A program made the position numbers and the translations under genes. This document shows positions 42,387 through 54,172 of a stretch of 64,000 nucleotides of DNA, piece after piece. Below the pieces are notes generated by a model, which was not told the DNA's origin, did no database searches, and worked only from the letters and a program-made list of their open reading frames with translations. Origin of the DNA: Ricordea florida (taxonomy: Eukaryota; Cnidaria; Anthozoa; Corallimorpharia; Ricordeidae); contig OX453280.1 in the NCBI GenBank assembly GCA_949710005.1, positions 21,502,207 to 21,566,206 of the forward strand, written 5' to 3'. Positions within the stretch are counted from its first letter, which is position 1, and every line of letters starts with the position of its first letter.

Positions 42387-43483
42387 GCGTGGAAAAGCGC
42401 CCTGGGTTCGAGGTTGTTCTAAATTTTTATTTACTAGTGTATTGTGTGTGTTTTTCACGATTTTTTATCGCCCAATGGGAACATTTCTTGAAGCCGGTGT
42501 TACTATGATAAGGATACATAATCTATTTTTAGATCCGGAAACTATTTTAACTGATCAATGGCTGATGTCCTTCTCATCACATGGTTGTAATTTCAATGCG
42601 CCGTGGGGAAACCACGCAGCCATGAAACGTGATATGAATAGATTCCGCCCAAAAAAATAGATTCTGTCCCCTTATCATATCAGACGAGGTTATGATCTCT
42701 TTCCTCATTTTCTCTTGGTTCAGTCAATCTATGATTTCCACTTTTGTGACTGCGAGTTGAAACCTGGATGCGATGTTGTAGCATTGGCTCAATCGAGAGC
42801 TTGGATAAGAAACTGACTGAAACAGCACCAAACAATAGCGTTACCGATCGACGCAATAAACTTAGAAGTCTCAGTTTTATCGTATATTCTTCCTAGTCGT
42901 ATAAGCGATACAAATTGTGAGACTACGTGATATTAATGATTAATAAATTTCGTTAAATTAGACTCTCCCTCGAACGATTTTTTGTCAGTACCTTTAGAGT
43001 TTGATAAACTGGGATTTGTGGCTGATGTCGCGAGAGAATCCTCAGTGCTGATTAGCTAGGGCCAGCGGGCATAATGGACCTAGCTTGCGCATGCCCGCTC
43101 CGATCACTCGCTTCGTATCACCAGAATCGCTCCTGGTATCACGACGGAAACAAAAATGTCGATATAATATATCCTTTATTGACCAAGCCTGTTCGCTCAA
43201 GATGGTTGAATATTGGCCACGTATTTTTTGGCGCTTCTATTTCAATTTATATTGATGATTTAATTTCAAGCCGGCGGTCGTCTCAAATCGGGTAGGACAA
43301 CATGGTGGCCAGCAAAATTCAGCAAGTATACACGTGTAGGAATACTTCCACAAGGGGATACCGCAAGGTTTGTTGTTGGTTTGGTATTCTTTGGCTTCAA
43401 TAACCTTTGGCCATATTAGTTTAACTATAACAAAAGGGTTTAGTTTTTCGCAATAACGGTTTTAATTTGATCCAATTTTTCTG
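42387..43483. other. Non-coding stretch with short repeat relics
   Basis: Short open frames at 42352-42660 and 43074-43295 have no recognisable domain. The segment around 43195-43230 resembles interspersed repeat sequence. Confidence 0.35.
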
Positions 43484-43568
43484 TCCTCGTCCCGGGGGGG
43501 GGGGGGGGGTACTGTCATATATGGGCTATATAGGTATGTGCCGCTGTGAAGGGTATGGTTTTCAAGCA

Positions 43569-43619
<51 letters not shown>

Positions 43620-43908
43620 GTATCATTTTTCACGAAACTGACCAGTTGGTTGAGAATAAAAAAAAACTGAACTGGTATAAATAAAATCATATTTGGAGAG
43701 AGAAACGATTGTGGTATAAGGTTTTGTTTTGGCTAGACTGTGCTAGTGGAATATAGCTACTTTAGAATAGGAGGGATTTGGGGGGTTTACTCTAGTATAG
43801 GGTAGCAAAATTCAGCTGAACCAGCTCTGGTATAGGCTAAGGGTTTCAGAGTTCCAGCGGCACATCCCCACCCAGAAATTCCTAAAGTACCCCCCCCCGG
43901 TCCTCGTC
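43484..43908. mobile_element. MITE with G-tract inverted ends and 8 bp target duplication
   Basis: The element 43492-43900 starts CCGGGGGGG...GTACT and ends AGTACCCCCCCCGG. It is flanked by TCCTCGTC at 43484-43491 and 43901-43908. Internal degenerate units read CTCTAGTATAGGGTA. An 8 bp duplication points to the hAT superfamily. The 16-base G run could form a G-quadruplex. Confidence 0.85.
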
Positions 43909-44289
43909 TACCGTCGCACGAGGGAATAACCATTGTATTTTCTTTGTTTAGGAGTGATCATTGTTTAGTCCCAGTGTATAGTTTGGTCTTTTGTATCGGC
44001 TCTTGTGTATCTGTACACGAGAACAGAACTCAGCGGAAGGGTGTACCCAAATTTATACCTCGTCTTTCCCGAGAAAATTTTAAGATGCCTGAGAGCGCAA
44101 AAGATGGCACTTAGTTTGGCGTAAAACGTTCCAATGATTTTTTGGTGATAATTAAAAGCAAATAAGCCCGTAAAATTCAAATGCAAACTAATAGCTTAGA
44201 GTAATCAAAGCAATTAAAACACGATATCCGCAATGCTTACTTTATTCGATTCACTAAATGCCGAATGGTTTCAACAACAAAGCTAATTT

Positions 44290-44645
44290 GCAGCAAAATT
44301 GGAAAGTTTGAGAGCGAACGATATAAACACGTGATTATTGTTTTTGGTCTTCTTGATAAAAATAAAGACGACAATTTTTGGCACTGCAGGAATGGAAACT
44401 CGCAGACACATATCGCGGGTTTCTCCATCATAAAATACCTTTCCATTCGACACAGGCAAATTCCGCCGATCTGAAATCATAATTTTTGTTGGATAGCAAG
44501 TGCCATATGTTTCATTGCAAGCGTACCAACGCAAGCGTACATCATTACAAGTTAAATTCCAGCAAAACAAACAGCATAATTTGTACTTCCCATCGGAAAT
44601 ACTTTGAAGCCCAGGAGATCTCATAACAGTTAAAAAAAGTTCCAT
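44290..44645 (-). CDS. Possible exon of a Cys-rich extracellular domain
   Basis: The open frame contains WNLTCNDVRLRWYACNETYG and GETRDMCLRVSIPAVPKIVV. There are six or seven cysteines and two N-glycosylation sequons, looking like a secreted domain rather than chance translation. No strong splice donor was found before the in-frame stop at 44283, and the acceptor is unclear. It could equally be a chance frame; the family is not recognised. Confidence 0.3.
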
Positions 44646-45011
44646 GGGGGCTTAGATTTCTGACAAAGAGGGATACCAAATCCTTGACTGCCCTGTAATA
44701 AATGAATGTAAGTTAACAAATCACCACTAAAACGATGTTTCGACACTCGTGTCTAGCTACTGTCGTTCTTAATTAGGATGAAGTACTTTAGCTGTATGAA
44801 TCTATTTATATCAGTGCGTCATACTATATCAAATTTAAGATTGTTGGCTAAATATTGAACTAGATCTCGCACTGGTAAATTGTTATCTTTGGTAAATTCG
44901 GTGATAATTCCTGACTAGTAATTACTATGAAGAGAAATATCAGGTCACTCTATCTCTTCACTACATTCTTGCCGTGATCATTGCGGGATCTTATTGTCCT
45001 TCTATTTGGTT

Positions 45012-45158
45012 AGATCGGGATTTGGCTTTGTTATCCGAGATCACACGGATCATGGCGCATTAAAGAAACCGATGAATCCCTTTCTAGTGTGGATTCACCG
45101 GTTTCTTTCGTACATCATGATCCGTGTTATCTCGGATCGCAAATCCAAATGCGGATCA
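45012..45158. mobile_element. Foldback MITE that truncates the CHAT gene
   Basis: Inverted arms (about 45013-45070 and 45098-45155) share CGGATCATG and AAAGAAACCG(A/G)TGAATCC. Its right edge coincides with the point where the CHAT ORF loses family similarity. Confidence 0.65.
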
Positions 45159-46286
45159 TACCATCTTGAGGCTATTCAAAGCGTAATGCAATGCCACACT
45201 GGCCCTCTCGCTGTCCACAAGTTTGTCGTAGAAAAATTTCATAAACAGCATTGTGGCTTCGTCATCAATGCCCCACAGTGTGACCAAAACAGAGCGAGCA
45301 CCGGCTTCAAGGAAGGCCCTAGCGATCCCGATGACACCCTCTGCTCTAACCTTTTCATGGCCACTATCACAGCAGCCCAGAACAACCAGTCGCGCCTTAG
45401 AAGGAGTGCTTGACACATCTTTCATGGTCAACAAGCAGTCTTCATATGTTAAACTTGTATCATCTGGTCTCAGATCGGGAGTTAAGGCAATTTCACCAGT
45501 TTCCGGGCTGCCATGGGCTGCTATGTGCACCAAGGAAACAGTGCCCAGCCTCTTTAACACCTCTACCTTTGTAGCCTTCACTCCAATAAGAGGTTCCGCC
45601 TTGAGCAGTTTTGCAACCATTTCTGCCTCTTCCTTGGCTTTCTCTAGCTGCTTTAGTCTCTCCTTGTTTTTTGTCAGTAAACTCCTCCTCATATACGGAT
45701 CCCCCACAATCAAAGCGCCTTTCCAATCGTTTCCAGTTTCGTTAATTTGGATCAGTTTTAGTGTAGATAAAGAGGGAGCCAAACGAATTGTCATAAACTC
45801 CGACTGGTACTGGGGCTTAAACAATCTGGACATCAGAAATGCGGAAAATGGGGCCAAGTTTAATGGACCATCTGGAACAATTGTCAACTCGTTTTGGCGA
45901 AGAAGATGGTCTACTTGTCCAACAGTGATGTCATACAGTCTCTTTAAAGTATCCTCACAAGATGATCCAACGTCTCCAAAATCTCCTGAGTTCTGAGACC
46001 TCTCCCCGTTCTTGCAGTTGTGGCTATTCATGCTTTCAATGAGTTTGTCTGTATCTGATTGCAGACACTTCATTGTACTTTTCCTTACATGATGGACTCC
46101 TGATTGTTGTATTAACCAGACATGGACGTTATCTCCCTGAACTGCACAGTAAACAACGGCGGGTTTAGCAAACTTCGCCAGGTCTCTTTCTCTGACCTCT
46201 CTGTGGTTAGATCTTCGGGCATCGCCACCATCTAAAGATATCAATTGATCGTACAGCGCTTGAGCACGTCCTCTGTCCACAGCCAA
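45156..46286 (-). CDS. CHAT-domain (caspase-like) ORF of a TPR-CHAT gene fragment
   Basis: A 376-residue open frame. From AVDRGRAQAL it continues into a CHAT domain with a catalytic His motif (VHIAAHGSPE, about residue 257) and a catalytic Cys motif (VVLGCCDSGHEKVRAEGVIG, about residue 301). It also has LVTLWGIDDEAT, typical of this family of caspase-fold proteases. CHAT proteins usually follow TPR arrays; here the TPR part is broken upstream (46290-46620). The end (NSLKMV) is short of the usual family end and abuts a foldback MITE. Both predicted catalytic residues remain, so the domain could fold, but no intact upstream start is evident. Confidence 0.75.
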   Translation of the reverse strand: MAVDRGRAQALYDQLISLDGGDARRSNHREVRERDLAKFAKPAVVYCAVQGDNVHVWLIQQSGVHHVRKSTMKCLQSDTDKLIESMNSHNCKNGERSQNSGDFGDVGSSCEDTLKRLYDITVGQVDHLLRQNELTIVPDGPLNLAPFSAFLMSRLFKPQYQSEFMTIRLAPSLSTLKLIQINETGNDWKGALIVGDPYMRRSLLTKNKERLKQLEKAKEEAEMVAKLLKAEPLIGVKATKVEVLKRLGTVSLVHIAAHGSPETGEIALTPDLRPDDTSLTYEDCLLTMKDVSSTPSKARLVVLGCCDSGHEKVRAEGVIGIARAFLEAGARSVLVTLWGIDDEATMLFMKFFYDKLVDSERASVALHYALNSLKMV

Positions 46287-46289
46287 CAG

Positions 46290-46620
46290 AGCTGATATGC
46301 CTGATACACCCTTTGGTACTTTTCTCTCAAGGAAATTTTCTACTCGTAGTTTGAGTGAAGCTCTGTCCTTATGTTGTTAAACAATTCTGTCCTTATGTTG
46401 TTAAACAATTCTTAACTAGACTCATACCAACTCTTGGCCTCCATCAAATTTCCCTCTGCTTCCTCTATAAAGCCACGATGACATTTTGCATTTGCTTCAA
46501 GTTCCGAATCGCTTTTGTCTTTGGCAATTTGCAAGCTCTTTTCAATGCTTTTTCGGGCTTCCTGCATTTTGTTCTCGTAAATGCACACCCAGCTTAAATT
46601 GCCTTCCATGAACGGCCAAC
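46290..46620 (-). pseudogene. Broken TPR/linker part of the TPR-CHAT gene
   Basis: Residues MEGNLSWVCIYENKMQEARK through EAEGNLMEAKSWYESS form one and a half TPR helices in frame. A TAA follows at 46412-46414. After it the coding continues (ELFNNIRT twice, from an exact 24 bp tandem duplication, 46364-46387 and 46388-46411). There is then a second in-frame stop (TAG after SNYE) and a frameshift or deletion after KYQRVY before the CHAT ORF. Multiple defects show the gene copy is decayed. Confidence 0.8.
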
Positions 46621-46829
46621 GTTTTTCCGCGTTCTTACACGCTTAAAATACTCAACTTTGTCTAGACCAACTGTTGCAACTCCACCTCTGTCAAAACTTG
46701 ATATGGGGTAATTAATTGTGTAAATTGTGGTAAATTTTTTTGTTCGGTTTTGAATGACTTATTTACTTCGTGCATGGCTTTGTTACGCTATCAGCGGCAT
46801 TGGGACTGGTGGTACAATGTTAATGGGTA

Positions 46830-46935
46830 TCGAAAGGTAATGGATCCCGTTCAATCCTGAGTTTTATCGGACCTTGACTTTGCAACTGCTTAAGTTGCGA
46901 TAGCTGTCATGATCTTCCATTTATCAAATATTTCT
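46830..46935 (+). mobile_element. SINE 3' fragment
   Basis: It contains GGATCCCGTTCAATCCTGAG and TTGCAACTGCTTAAGTTGCG followed by a TGATCTTCCATTTA end. It is related to the 3' half of the fragment at 7745-7860. Confidence 0.5.
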
Positions 46936-47181
46936 TCCGCAGCTCGCATATAATATTTTCATTAATTTTTTTCTCAAGCATCTGAGCTGGCCGGAATCCT
47001 AAATCCTCGAATTTGATTGGCTAATCACGCGGGCATAACCGGTCCAGCTTTTACGATGCGGCCCAAGGGGGGGATTTTTTCCCCTCTGTAGTGATTACGA
47101 CTCGTTTAAAAGGTCAATGTTACAAAAAAATAAACGGACCTCCCGCCCGGTAAAAACACATATCTATTGACATTTACTTAC

Positions 47182-47287
47182 GTTCGTGTGGAATGCAGCA
47201 TTTGTCAGCACTGGTGGTGGAAGCGCTCAAGACCAATGACAGCACCAACAGACCAGTGAAGACCAGAAACGACTGCATTTTTACCAT
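47182..47287 (-). CDS. First coding exon of a secreted Cys-containing protein
   Basis: The ATG at 47287 opens MVKMQSFLVFTGLLVLSLVL, a strong signal peptide with cleavage expected after SASTTSA. It is followed by DKCCIPHE and then a consensus donor (C followed by GTAAGT at 47181-47176, phase 1). A possible 5'UTR acceptor (TTTTTCTACACAG) lies just upstream. The start of the mature protein resembles the Cys-Cys-x-Pro region of ependymin-related secreted proteins, but 8 residues are too few to be sure. The next exon should lie at lower coordinates on the minus strand; I did not find it. Confidence 0.55.
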
Positions 47288-48419
47288 CTTTGCTGTGTAG
47301 AAAAAGTGAAGCAACAGAGATGATAAGTAGTGTGAACTGGTACTATAATATAAATGCTTCACTTGTTTCATTGACACTCAGTGAGAAGCGCAAACATTAC
47401 AAACTAACTAATTTTCTACGAAACGTAACAGACACATACTCACTTGCTCATGCAGACTTAAGCGAGATATATAAACGTAATTATACAGATTACACTGGTT
47501 GAAAACCCGAGACTTGACTAACGATACTCTCCTTGCTAAGGAAAAAATATACATCTATACAATATTTATTATTAAAGGCTGCAGCGTAAAGAGACAAAGT
47601 TTCAAAATTACCTTTATTTACTGTCGGCTAACGACAATGCATTTTAGAATACGAATATACGCATAGGTGTAATTTGTGTGTATCACCTGTTTCCTATTGT
47701 AAGGAAAAGCACCATATTGATCACGCTTGGAAGCAGGTTAACGTTTGGAGAGACTTAGATTGATCAGAAGAAACTTAAACCAAAGAGATAACGTGATAAG
47801 GCGTACAGTAATATGACAATCTTTCATTCTTGAACATATTGGCCTGGGTATTCAAACTGTACATCTACAAGATAATCCAGCTAGCAAGGTAGAAGTTTCA
47901 AACTGTACTCTTTAGAAAAGAGGAAAGGACAAAAAGGGAAGAAAAAAGGTGTTTAGAAAAGCTCTTTTGTAAGCCACGGTATAGACAAAGAAATCGGAAA
48001 TACCGTAGCCCTGGGAATTGAATTGAAAGCAAACAAAGAAAATCCGAGAGATTGCGATTCTTTGCCGAGTAGTTTTATTGTTACTTACTGAAGGACTTAA
48101 TAACGTGATAGCATTGTATCTACGGGTTCCACAAGACGCTCGTTGATACAAAAGCACGAGTACGGTGTACGGAAGAATTTTTGATAAAAACAAAATTCGT
48201 ACCATCTGGTCTGGGGACAGACCGTCCCAGCGCCCAGAGAATTATCAAATTCAGATTGGCTGTCAATTCATATGAGCCAGCGCCCTAGGCAGCTCTACCG
48301 ATGAATAAATTTAAATTTGACTATTCAGTTGGGAGACCAATAGGTGCGTACTTTACTGTGCTAATATTTGCTCTCCTACATCACGTGCTTTCCTGATCTG
48401 TGGATCTGAACCATTACAT
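47288..48419. other. Non-coding stretch, nothing recognised
   Basis: Probably 5' flank or intron of the minus-strand secreted-protein gene. The minus-strand sequence TATATT near 47344-47352 could be part of a core promoter, but evidence is thin. Confidence 0.35.
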
Positions 48420-48960
48420 TGCGCACAATACTTTACTGTGGCACTATTGTTTTACTATACAGTGTGGTTCTAACTTTTTCATCTGTAGATCAAACCATGC
48501 AGTGTGATCATTTTTTGTAAAGCTACTAAACGGTACTGTACTGTGGTACTGTTTGTTTTATTATAAAGTGTGGTTCTAACATTTTTATCTGTAGATCAAA
48601 CCATGCAGTGTGACAATTCTTTGTAAAGCTACTGAACAGTACTGTACTGTGGCACTATTGTTTTACTATACAGTGTGGTTCTAACTTTTTTATCTGTAGA
48701 TCAATTAAACCATGCAGTGTGACCATTTTTTTCACAATATGTATACATGAAATTCCCAAACAACTACACTGAGCTATACTAAGCGGTTTTTAAGGCAGTT
48801 CTTTGGAAAGCTACTGAACGGTACTGTAATGTGGCACTGTTTGTTTTACTAGACAGAGTAGTTCTATCGTTTTCACCTCTGGATCAAAGTATGCAGTGTG
48901 ACCATTCTTTGGCATTGAAGGCTACTGAACATTGCTGTACTGTTTTACAACTTGTTTCAC
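48420..48960. repeat. 106 bp tandem satellite
   Basis: ATCTGTAGATCAAACCATGC recurs at about 48481 and 48587, and in altered form at about 48692, giving a 106 bp period. Units contain TTTTACTATACAGTGTGG and AAGCTACTGAACAGTACTG. Confidence 0.85.
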
Positions 48961-48999
48961 TATAGAGCCTGGTTCTAGCTTAACACAAAAGCGTAAGTC

Positions 49000-49619
49000 T
49001 GTGCTATGTTCTCTATATCCAAGCTAAGTCCTCCCTGACAACTTCTACATTTCTTTGGACAATATTGTAATTACAGTGATTTAATAGAAACCATAAATTT
49101 GTTGGATGGGGCAAAGCACGGTGCCCATAAATATATACTGCAAGAAGAATACGGGGTAAGTTCATCTTGCACACTTCAAAACTTTCACTGGAAAGGGAGA
49201 AATGATCACATGTTTTCTTTAATTAACACCTCTAAATAAAATGTGCTCAGAAAAAAACGAATAATGGGGTTTAACATTTTAGGATCTACAAATACGTGAA
49301 AAATTCTTTTCTCAAGAGGCTTAAAGTATTGCCATATGAAAACATCATTCTGTCTACATTAGATGGCAGGATGGCTTGAGTTTCTACTTCTTCTTCTAAA
49401 TTGGAACGAAGGTATTCTCTTTACCGGGGTTTAGATAAATGAATTTTAGTTAAAACAATAGCCTACCTGCTTTCAAAGTCAACTGGCGCGGACTGCAGAG
49501 ATTCTGACCACTTTAACAAGAACGTACTCTTTCGATTGGTCCAAATTTGTGTTAACTCAACAGGAAGGTCCGAAAACCGTAATTGTAAAACTTAATTCTA
49601 GTCAATTGTCACTCTTTTG
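49000..49619. other. Non-coding stretch before the array
   Basis: Nothing recognised apart from faint similarity to array sequence near its right end. Confidence 0.35.
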
Positions 49620-49999
49620 CAAAAATCCTAATATCAGGCTGTTCATTGCTTTGCAGAGTGTCTGCAAAAACGTTGTACAAATTTGACTTTGAAATACGAA
49701 ATTCTACTGCCCTCGGTTTATTATAATCACAGGACGCTGGGTTTTCAGTTTAACAGAACTTAACATGCAGTGCTTCCTGGATCAAGAATTATTGGCGACG
49801 CATAACAATTGAACAAATCTTACCTTGCAGAGTTTTTTTTCTGAAGTTTACTATCTGCCGAGTTCTCCACCAAAATGAGATACATGGAGCTTTTCAAGAA
49901 TAAAGCAGAAGAAACAGACCACTCAAAAAGCACTCTGATGTGCCAATTGACTGATAGACGCTTTAACATGTTAATCACTATTTCGTGACTTCAGCGACA

Positions 50000-50525
50000 C
50001 GTCGTCCTTTTACCGTGGTAAAAAGGCTCTTTACCTCGGGAAATTCATAAATCGTGTGTGACCGGCATTTCCCACGGTAAATTTACCGCGGTCCATTTCC
50101 ATGGATACATCAAAAAGAACAAAAGAATCCCCCATGACATTTACCGAGGTAAATAGGTAGGTTTTTCAAGTACGCCAAGATAAAACGACCAATCGCGAGA
50201 CAAAACTAAGATAAGAAAATAAAATCAACAGAGGAATTTGAAAATAAATATGATGGCGTGAGGTTTAGATTTCCGAAGGTCAACCTTTGCCTGTTCAAAG
50301 CAGCAAAAACGCTCTCTTTCTTAGAATCATGGCAGGATGGCTATAAGTATAAAGCTTATTTTTTTTTGCTCATTTTGCGTTTAAATATAACAGAAGCCAA
50401 GGAAGATCCATAGTACATTTTCTTACATGTGTTTCGATTCCATCCCTAGGCCTAGAGACAACCAAAGTAAAGCATTAGAAGACTGTCGAAATAGTATAAA
50501 TAACAGTAGCGAGACGAACCGTCAG
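50000..50525. other. Unit-specific insertion in array unit 1
   Basis: This ~520 bp has no counterpart in the other units. It contains several partial palindromes built on TTTACCG(T/A)GGTAAA. Terminal repeats were not clearly found. Confidence 0.4.
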
Positions 50526-53500
50526 TGTTATTTATAACCCGTTTATTTTACATTGTGCTGCTAACTCTGCTTGCCTGGTTAACCAAACCTAAAAAAAAAT
50601 TAATGGATGGTCTGTGTCATACAAGTTTTCACGACATTGATTAATTTATCTGTTTAGCTGTGGGATTGCATGTTTAAGCCAGTATTGGCCCACCGATTTA
50701 TCCAACAAATATGAAACTGAACATATAATCGTCCTCTCCAAGGTATATGCCGGGTTGCGGTCATAATGCGAGGTTTTTTTAAGGCACAGCCATTAAACAA
50801 CTCAACAGGCGGATCTTTGCGACCAAATATATTTACATTTTGCCTTGTTTGATATCATACACGTTTCTCTGAAAAACCGTTATAATTTACGAAAATGTAT
50901 TGCTCTATTCAAAAGAGTTATCAAAGTCTAGTAACCGGTGGAATTTTCAGTTCATGGCCCCTCATAGTCATTGAGATTTTGGCTTTCCAAAGTTGCCCAT
51001 GCAACTCTTGTGTTGTAGAAACGCTGATGCCGGAGTTCTTTCATTCTTTGTAAATTTCCGAGTTTTTAGGCCCTCGCATTCCAAAACGGTGTTTACCCTG
51101 GCGGCTTTAACTTCCTAGAAATAGTTGATCACGCTATGTATTTTTGCTACGTAGAGGTGGTATTTCTGTAGCTCCATCGGAGACTGAAACGCGTATCCTA
51201 ATAAGAAAAAGTTCAAAACCAACGATCGTGTTATAACTGATGAAGGCGGGCATGCAGGGATGCGCAAGGGAAGCATGGCTGTAATTGTGTCACGGATTTC
51301 AAAAGCACTAATATTGTTATGCGTTTTAGCGACAAGTTCTTGTTGGTTTCTCCCTCTTTGTACCCCTTGATGTGGACATGTCACTAATAACCGTCAGTAT
51401 GACATTTTACAGACTAGAGTTAGTCTTTACATGGCAAAAACTGAATTGTTTTAGATGTTGACGAGTATGCTAGCGCTTGTGACGCAACAAGTCAAGTAAA
51501 AATTAAGAGTCATCTACAACAAGGAACTTTTTTGCTGGTCCATGTTAGGTGAAAAAATTCGTTGAGTCTTTTAAAATACAGAGCAATTCCATTTTAACAA
51601 GCAAAAGAGATTTTTTCATAAGATCTTTTTATGAGGCTCTACATCAATTCTATTGATAAGAGGCTATTTGCAGGAAGATTTTTAAAGGAAAAATGCTTTA
51701 AAACATGAAAGATATGGTGGTGAGAAAAAATGATGTTCAAAAGAAAATGATGAATCTGAAACGTTGCCCGATTGTAACTAAGTCACTCTACATGTAAGAA
51801 AGAGTGACAAATGGCTACCGCTCAAAAGGCCGCCCCTCGCGCGCCAAACTTCAGTTTCTATTTTCCCGGATAAGACATTGAAACACAAACATAAGGTTAT
51901 GAAAGCAGTAAACAGTCAGCCTGTTGTTTCAATCACAATCAAAACTAACCTGTTTGTTATTTAGCAATGTCATTACGCCTTGTGCAAATTTGCTTTACCT
52001 CAACAAAAAAGCTCGGAAAAGCGTGACTTACTTAAAATAGGCTGTTCACTGCTTTGGAAAAAGAGTCTGCAACCGACTGACGTTGTGCAAAATTTGGCTT
52101 TGAAATAAGAAATTCTACAGGCCTCGGATATATTTATCACTAAACGCTGGGTTTTCAATTTAACAGAACTTAGCATGCAGCTGATCTTTGTGGATCAAGA
52201 ATTATAGGCGACGCGTAACAATTTAACAATTCTTACCTTGTAGACTTTTTCTGCTGTTTAGTATCTGCCGAATTCTCCACCAAACTGAGATATATGGAGC
52301 TTTTCAAGAATAAAGCACAAGAAACAGACCACTCAAAAAGCACTCTGATGTGCCAATTGACTAATAGACGCTTTAACACACCGACCTTTTGTTAAAGTTG
52401 CGGCTTCCGGCTAGAATATCAATAAAACCGTTCGCATTATTATAACCAGACCAACCGTGATATTTACAAAGTGTTTATTTTACACTGTGCTGGTAACTCT
52501 GCTTGCTTGATTAATCATACATAAAAAAATTATTTGATTGGCTATATCTTAAGTGTTTGCAAGACATTGATCAATTTAATTGTTTTCAGCTTAGAAAATC
52601 TGAGAAAGAACGACGGTCGAAGAAGAATTGTGACATTTGTGCAAGTCCGTTCTATTACGTTTTGAATTAACAAAAACTAAGTACATGTGCAGTTTACATT
52701 CTAATTCGCCATCTCTTGTGCTATATATATTATAAATAAAATAAACAGCAACCTCGAGATTCCTATCGCCTAATAATCAATAAAACCCAGGAACAAGTTG
52801 TGGGATTGCATGTTTAAGCCAGTATTGGCCTCCTGTTTAAGCATAACCCGCTCACCGATTTATCGAACAAAAACATGTTTTCCCATAATTTGTTTCAAGT
52901 TTTACGCAGTTAATTTTGTGCATTGAAGTCAGGGCCGCTTATTTGCCGCGTAGCCAATCATGTTGCGAGTTTGTCTAATAGGTCCTACATCACAACACTG
53001 ATTAAAAGACTGTTTTTATCAGAAGGTTAACAGGGTTGCCATTAATATTAGTTTTAGTTCATAATTGACGTTTTCATTGTCGCGTCCAATTTATATCTTT
53101 TACATTAAACAATTACACCTTGCAAGATGTGTCCGCAAAACAGTTACATAGTCAATTTTATCAAAGAATTGAAAAGCTGTTTGCTGGTTTCTGTGAAAAG
53201 ATGATAAGTTTACACCTCTGTTCACTAACCCATTTAGTAATTAAAAAAAACCTTTCTTAAATCAGACCGTCTGTATTGTTTTTCCGTTATTAACACCAAA
53301 TTGAGTTTCTTTTGTTTCCTGTTTTGTCAAAGCAAAGGGAAACTACTAGTTTATTTTATTTATTTTTATTTATGCAATATTTTAACAGGCCACCCAATTC
53401 AGCGTAGGCTGGTTTAAATGGGGTCTGCAAACAATTTACAAGACATACATTTCAATACATTACATCACATTACATAAACTCATTACAATTACATTTCATG

Positions 53501-53526
53501 CAGAAAAAAGGCGAAATAGTGCAGAA

Positions 53527-54172
53527 CTATTTATAAAGATACTGTTTCAATTTTGTTTTAAAATTAGGTAGAGAAGTTATACTTCTTAGATAGGCCGGAA
53601 GTGTGTTCCATACTTTGGCACCGTTATATAAAAAAGAGCTCTGAAATTTAGATGTTTTAGCCAGAGGTAAACGGATTTGGTCTTTATGTCTAGTATTGTA
53701 AGTATGGAAGTCACGAGAAAAGGAGAATTGGTTAAGAAGATAAACAGGTGCTAGGCCATGCAGGCACTTAAAAACAAGTAAAGAAATTTGATAATTGCGG
53801 CGCGCCTCTAGCGAAGGCCATCTTAGCGTATTACGAACTTCAGACTGCTGAACAGTTCTGGACTCAATTATGCTAGCAGCACGCCGCTGCAGCCTGTCGA
53901 GATAGCTGCGGTTTGTCTGTCCGCAGCCACCCCAGACAGCAGAGCAGTAGTCAAACAATGGAAGTACCCTAGACTCATACAAAGTTATGCAAGCCTCTCG
54001 AGGAACGACCCTACGGGCTTTCCGCAGCATGCCCAACCTGGATGATATTTTGGAGGATATATAATCAATATGGTCGTTCCAAGAGAGGGTTGGGTCAAGC
54101 ATGACTCCAAGATACTTAAACTGATAGACTCTGCCGAGAATGTTATTGCGCGCATGGACAGTAAAGCTATTT
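53527..54172 (-). pseudogene. LINE ORF2 C-terminal part, out of frame
   Basis: This carries the region after the RT: YQFKYLGVMLDPTLSW, then a thumb-like and C-terminal region ending KTKLKQYLYK. It includes the family-typical YNTRHKDQIRLPLA and GAKVWNTLP blocks. It is one base out of frame with the upstream ORF at about 54172-54190, so one indel separates them. Confidence 0.85.

Noticed and set aside
45253-45996. 247-residue plus-strand ORF
   Set aside because: Antisense shadow of the CHAT ORF.
51115-51384. 89-residue minus-strand frame repeated in array units (also 57550-57789)
   Set aside because: The third copy (about 60900-61150) has stops, and no domain is recognised; it reflects unit duplication.
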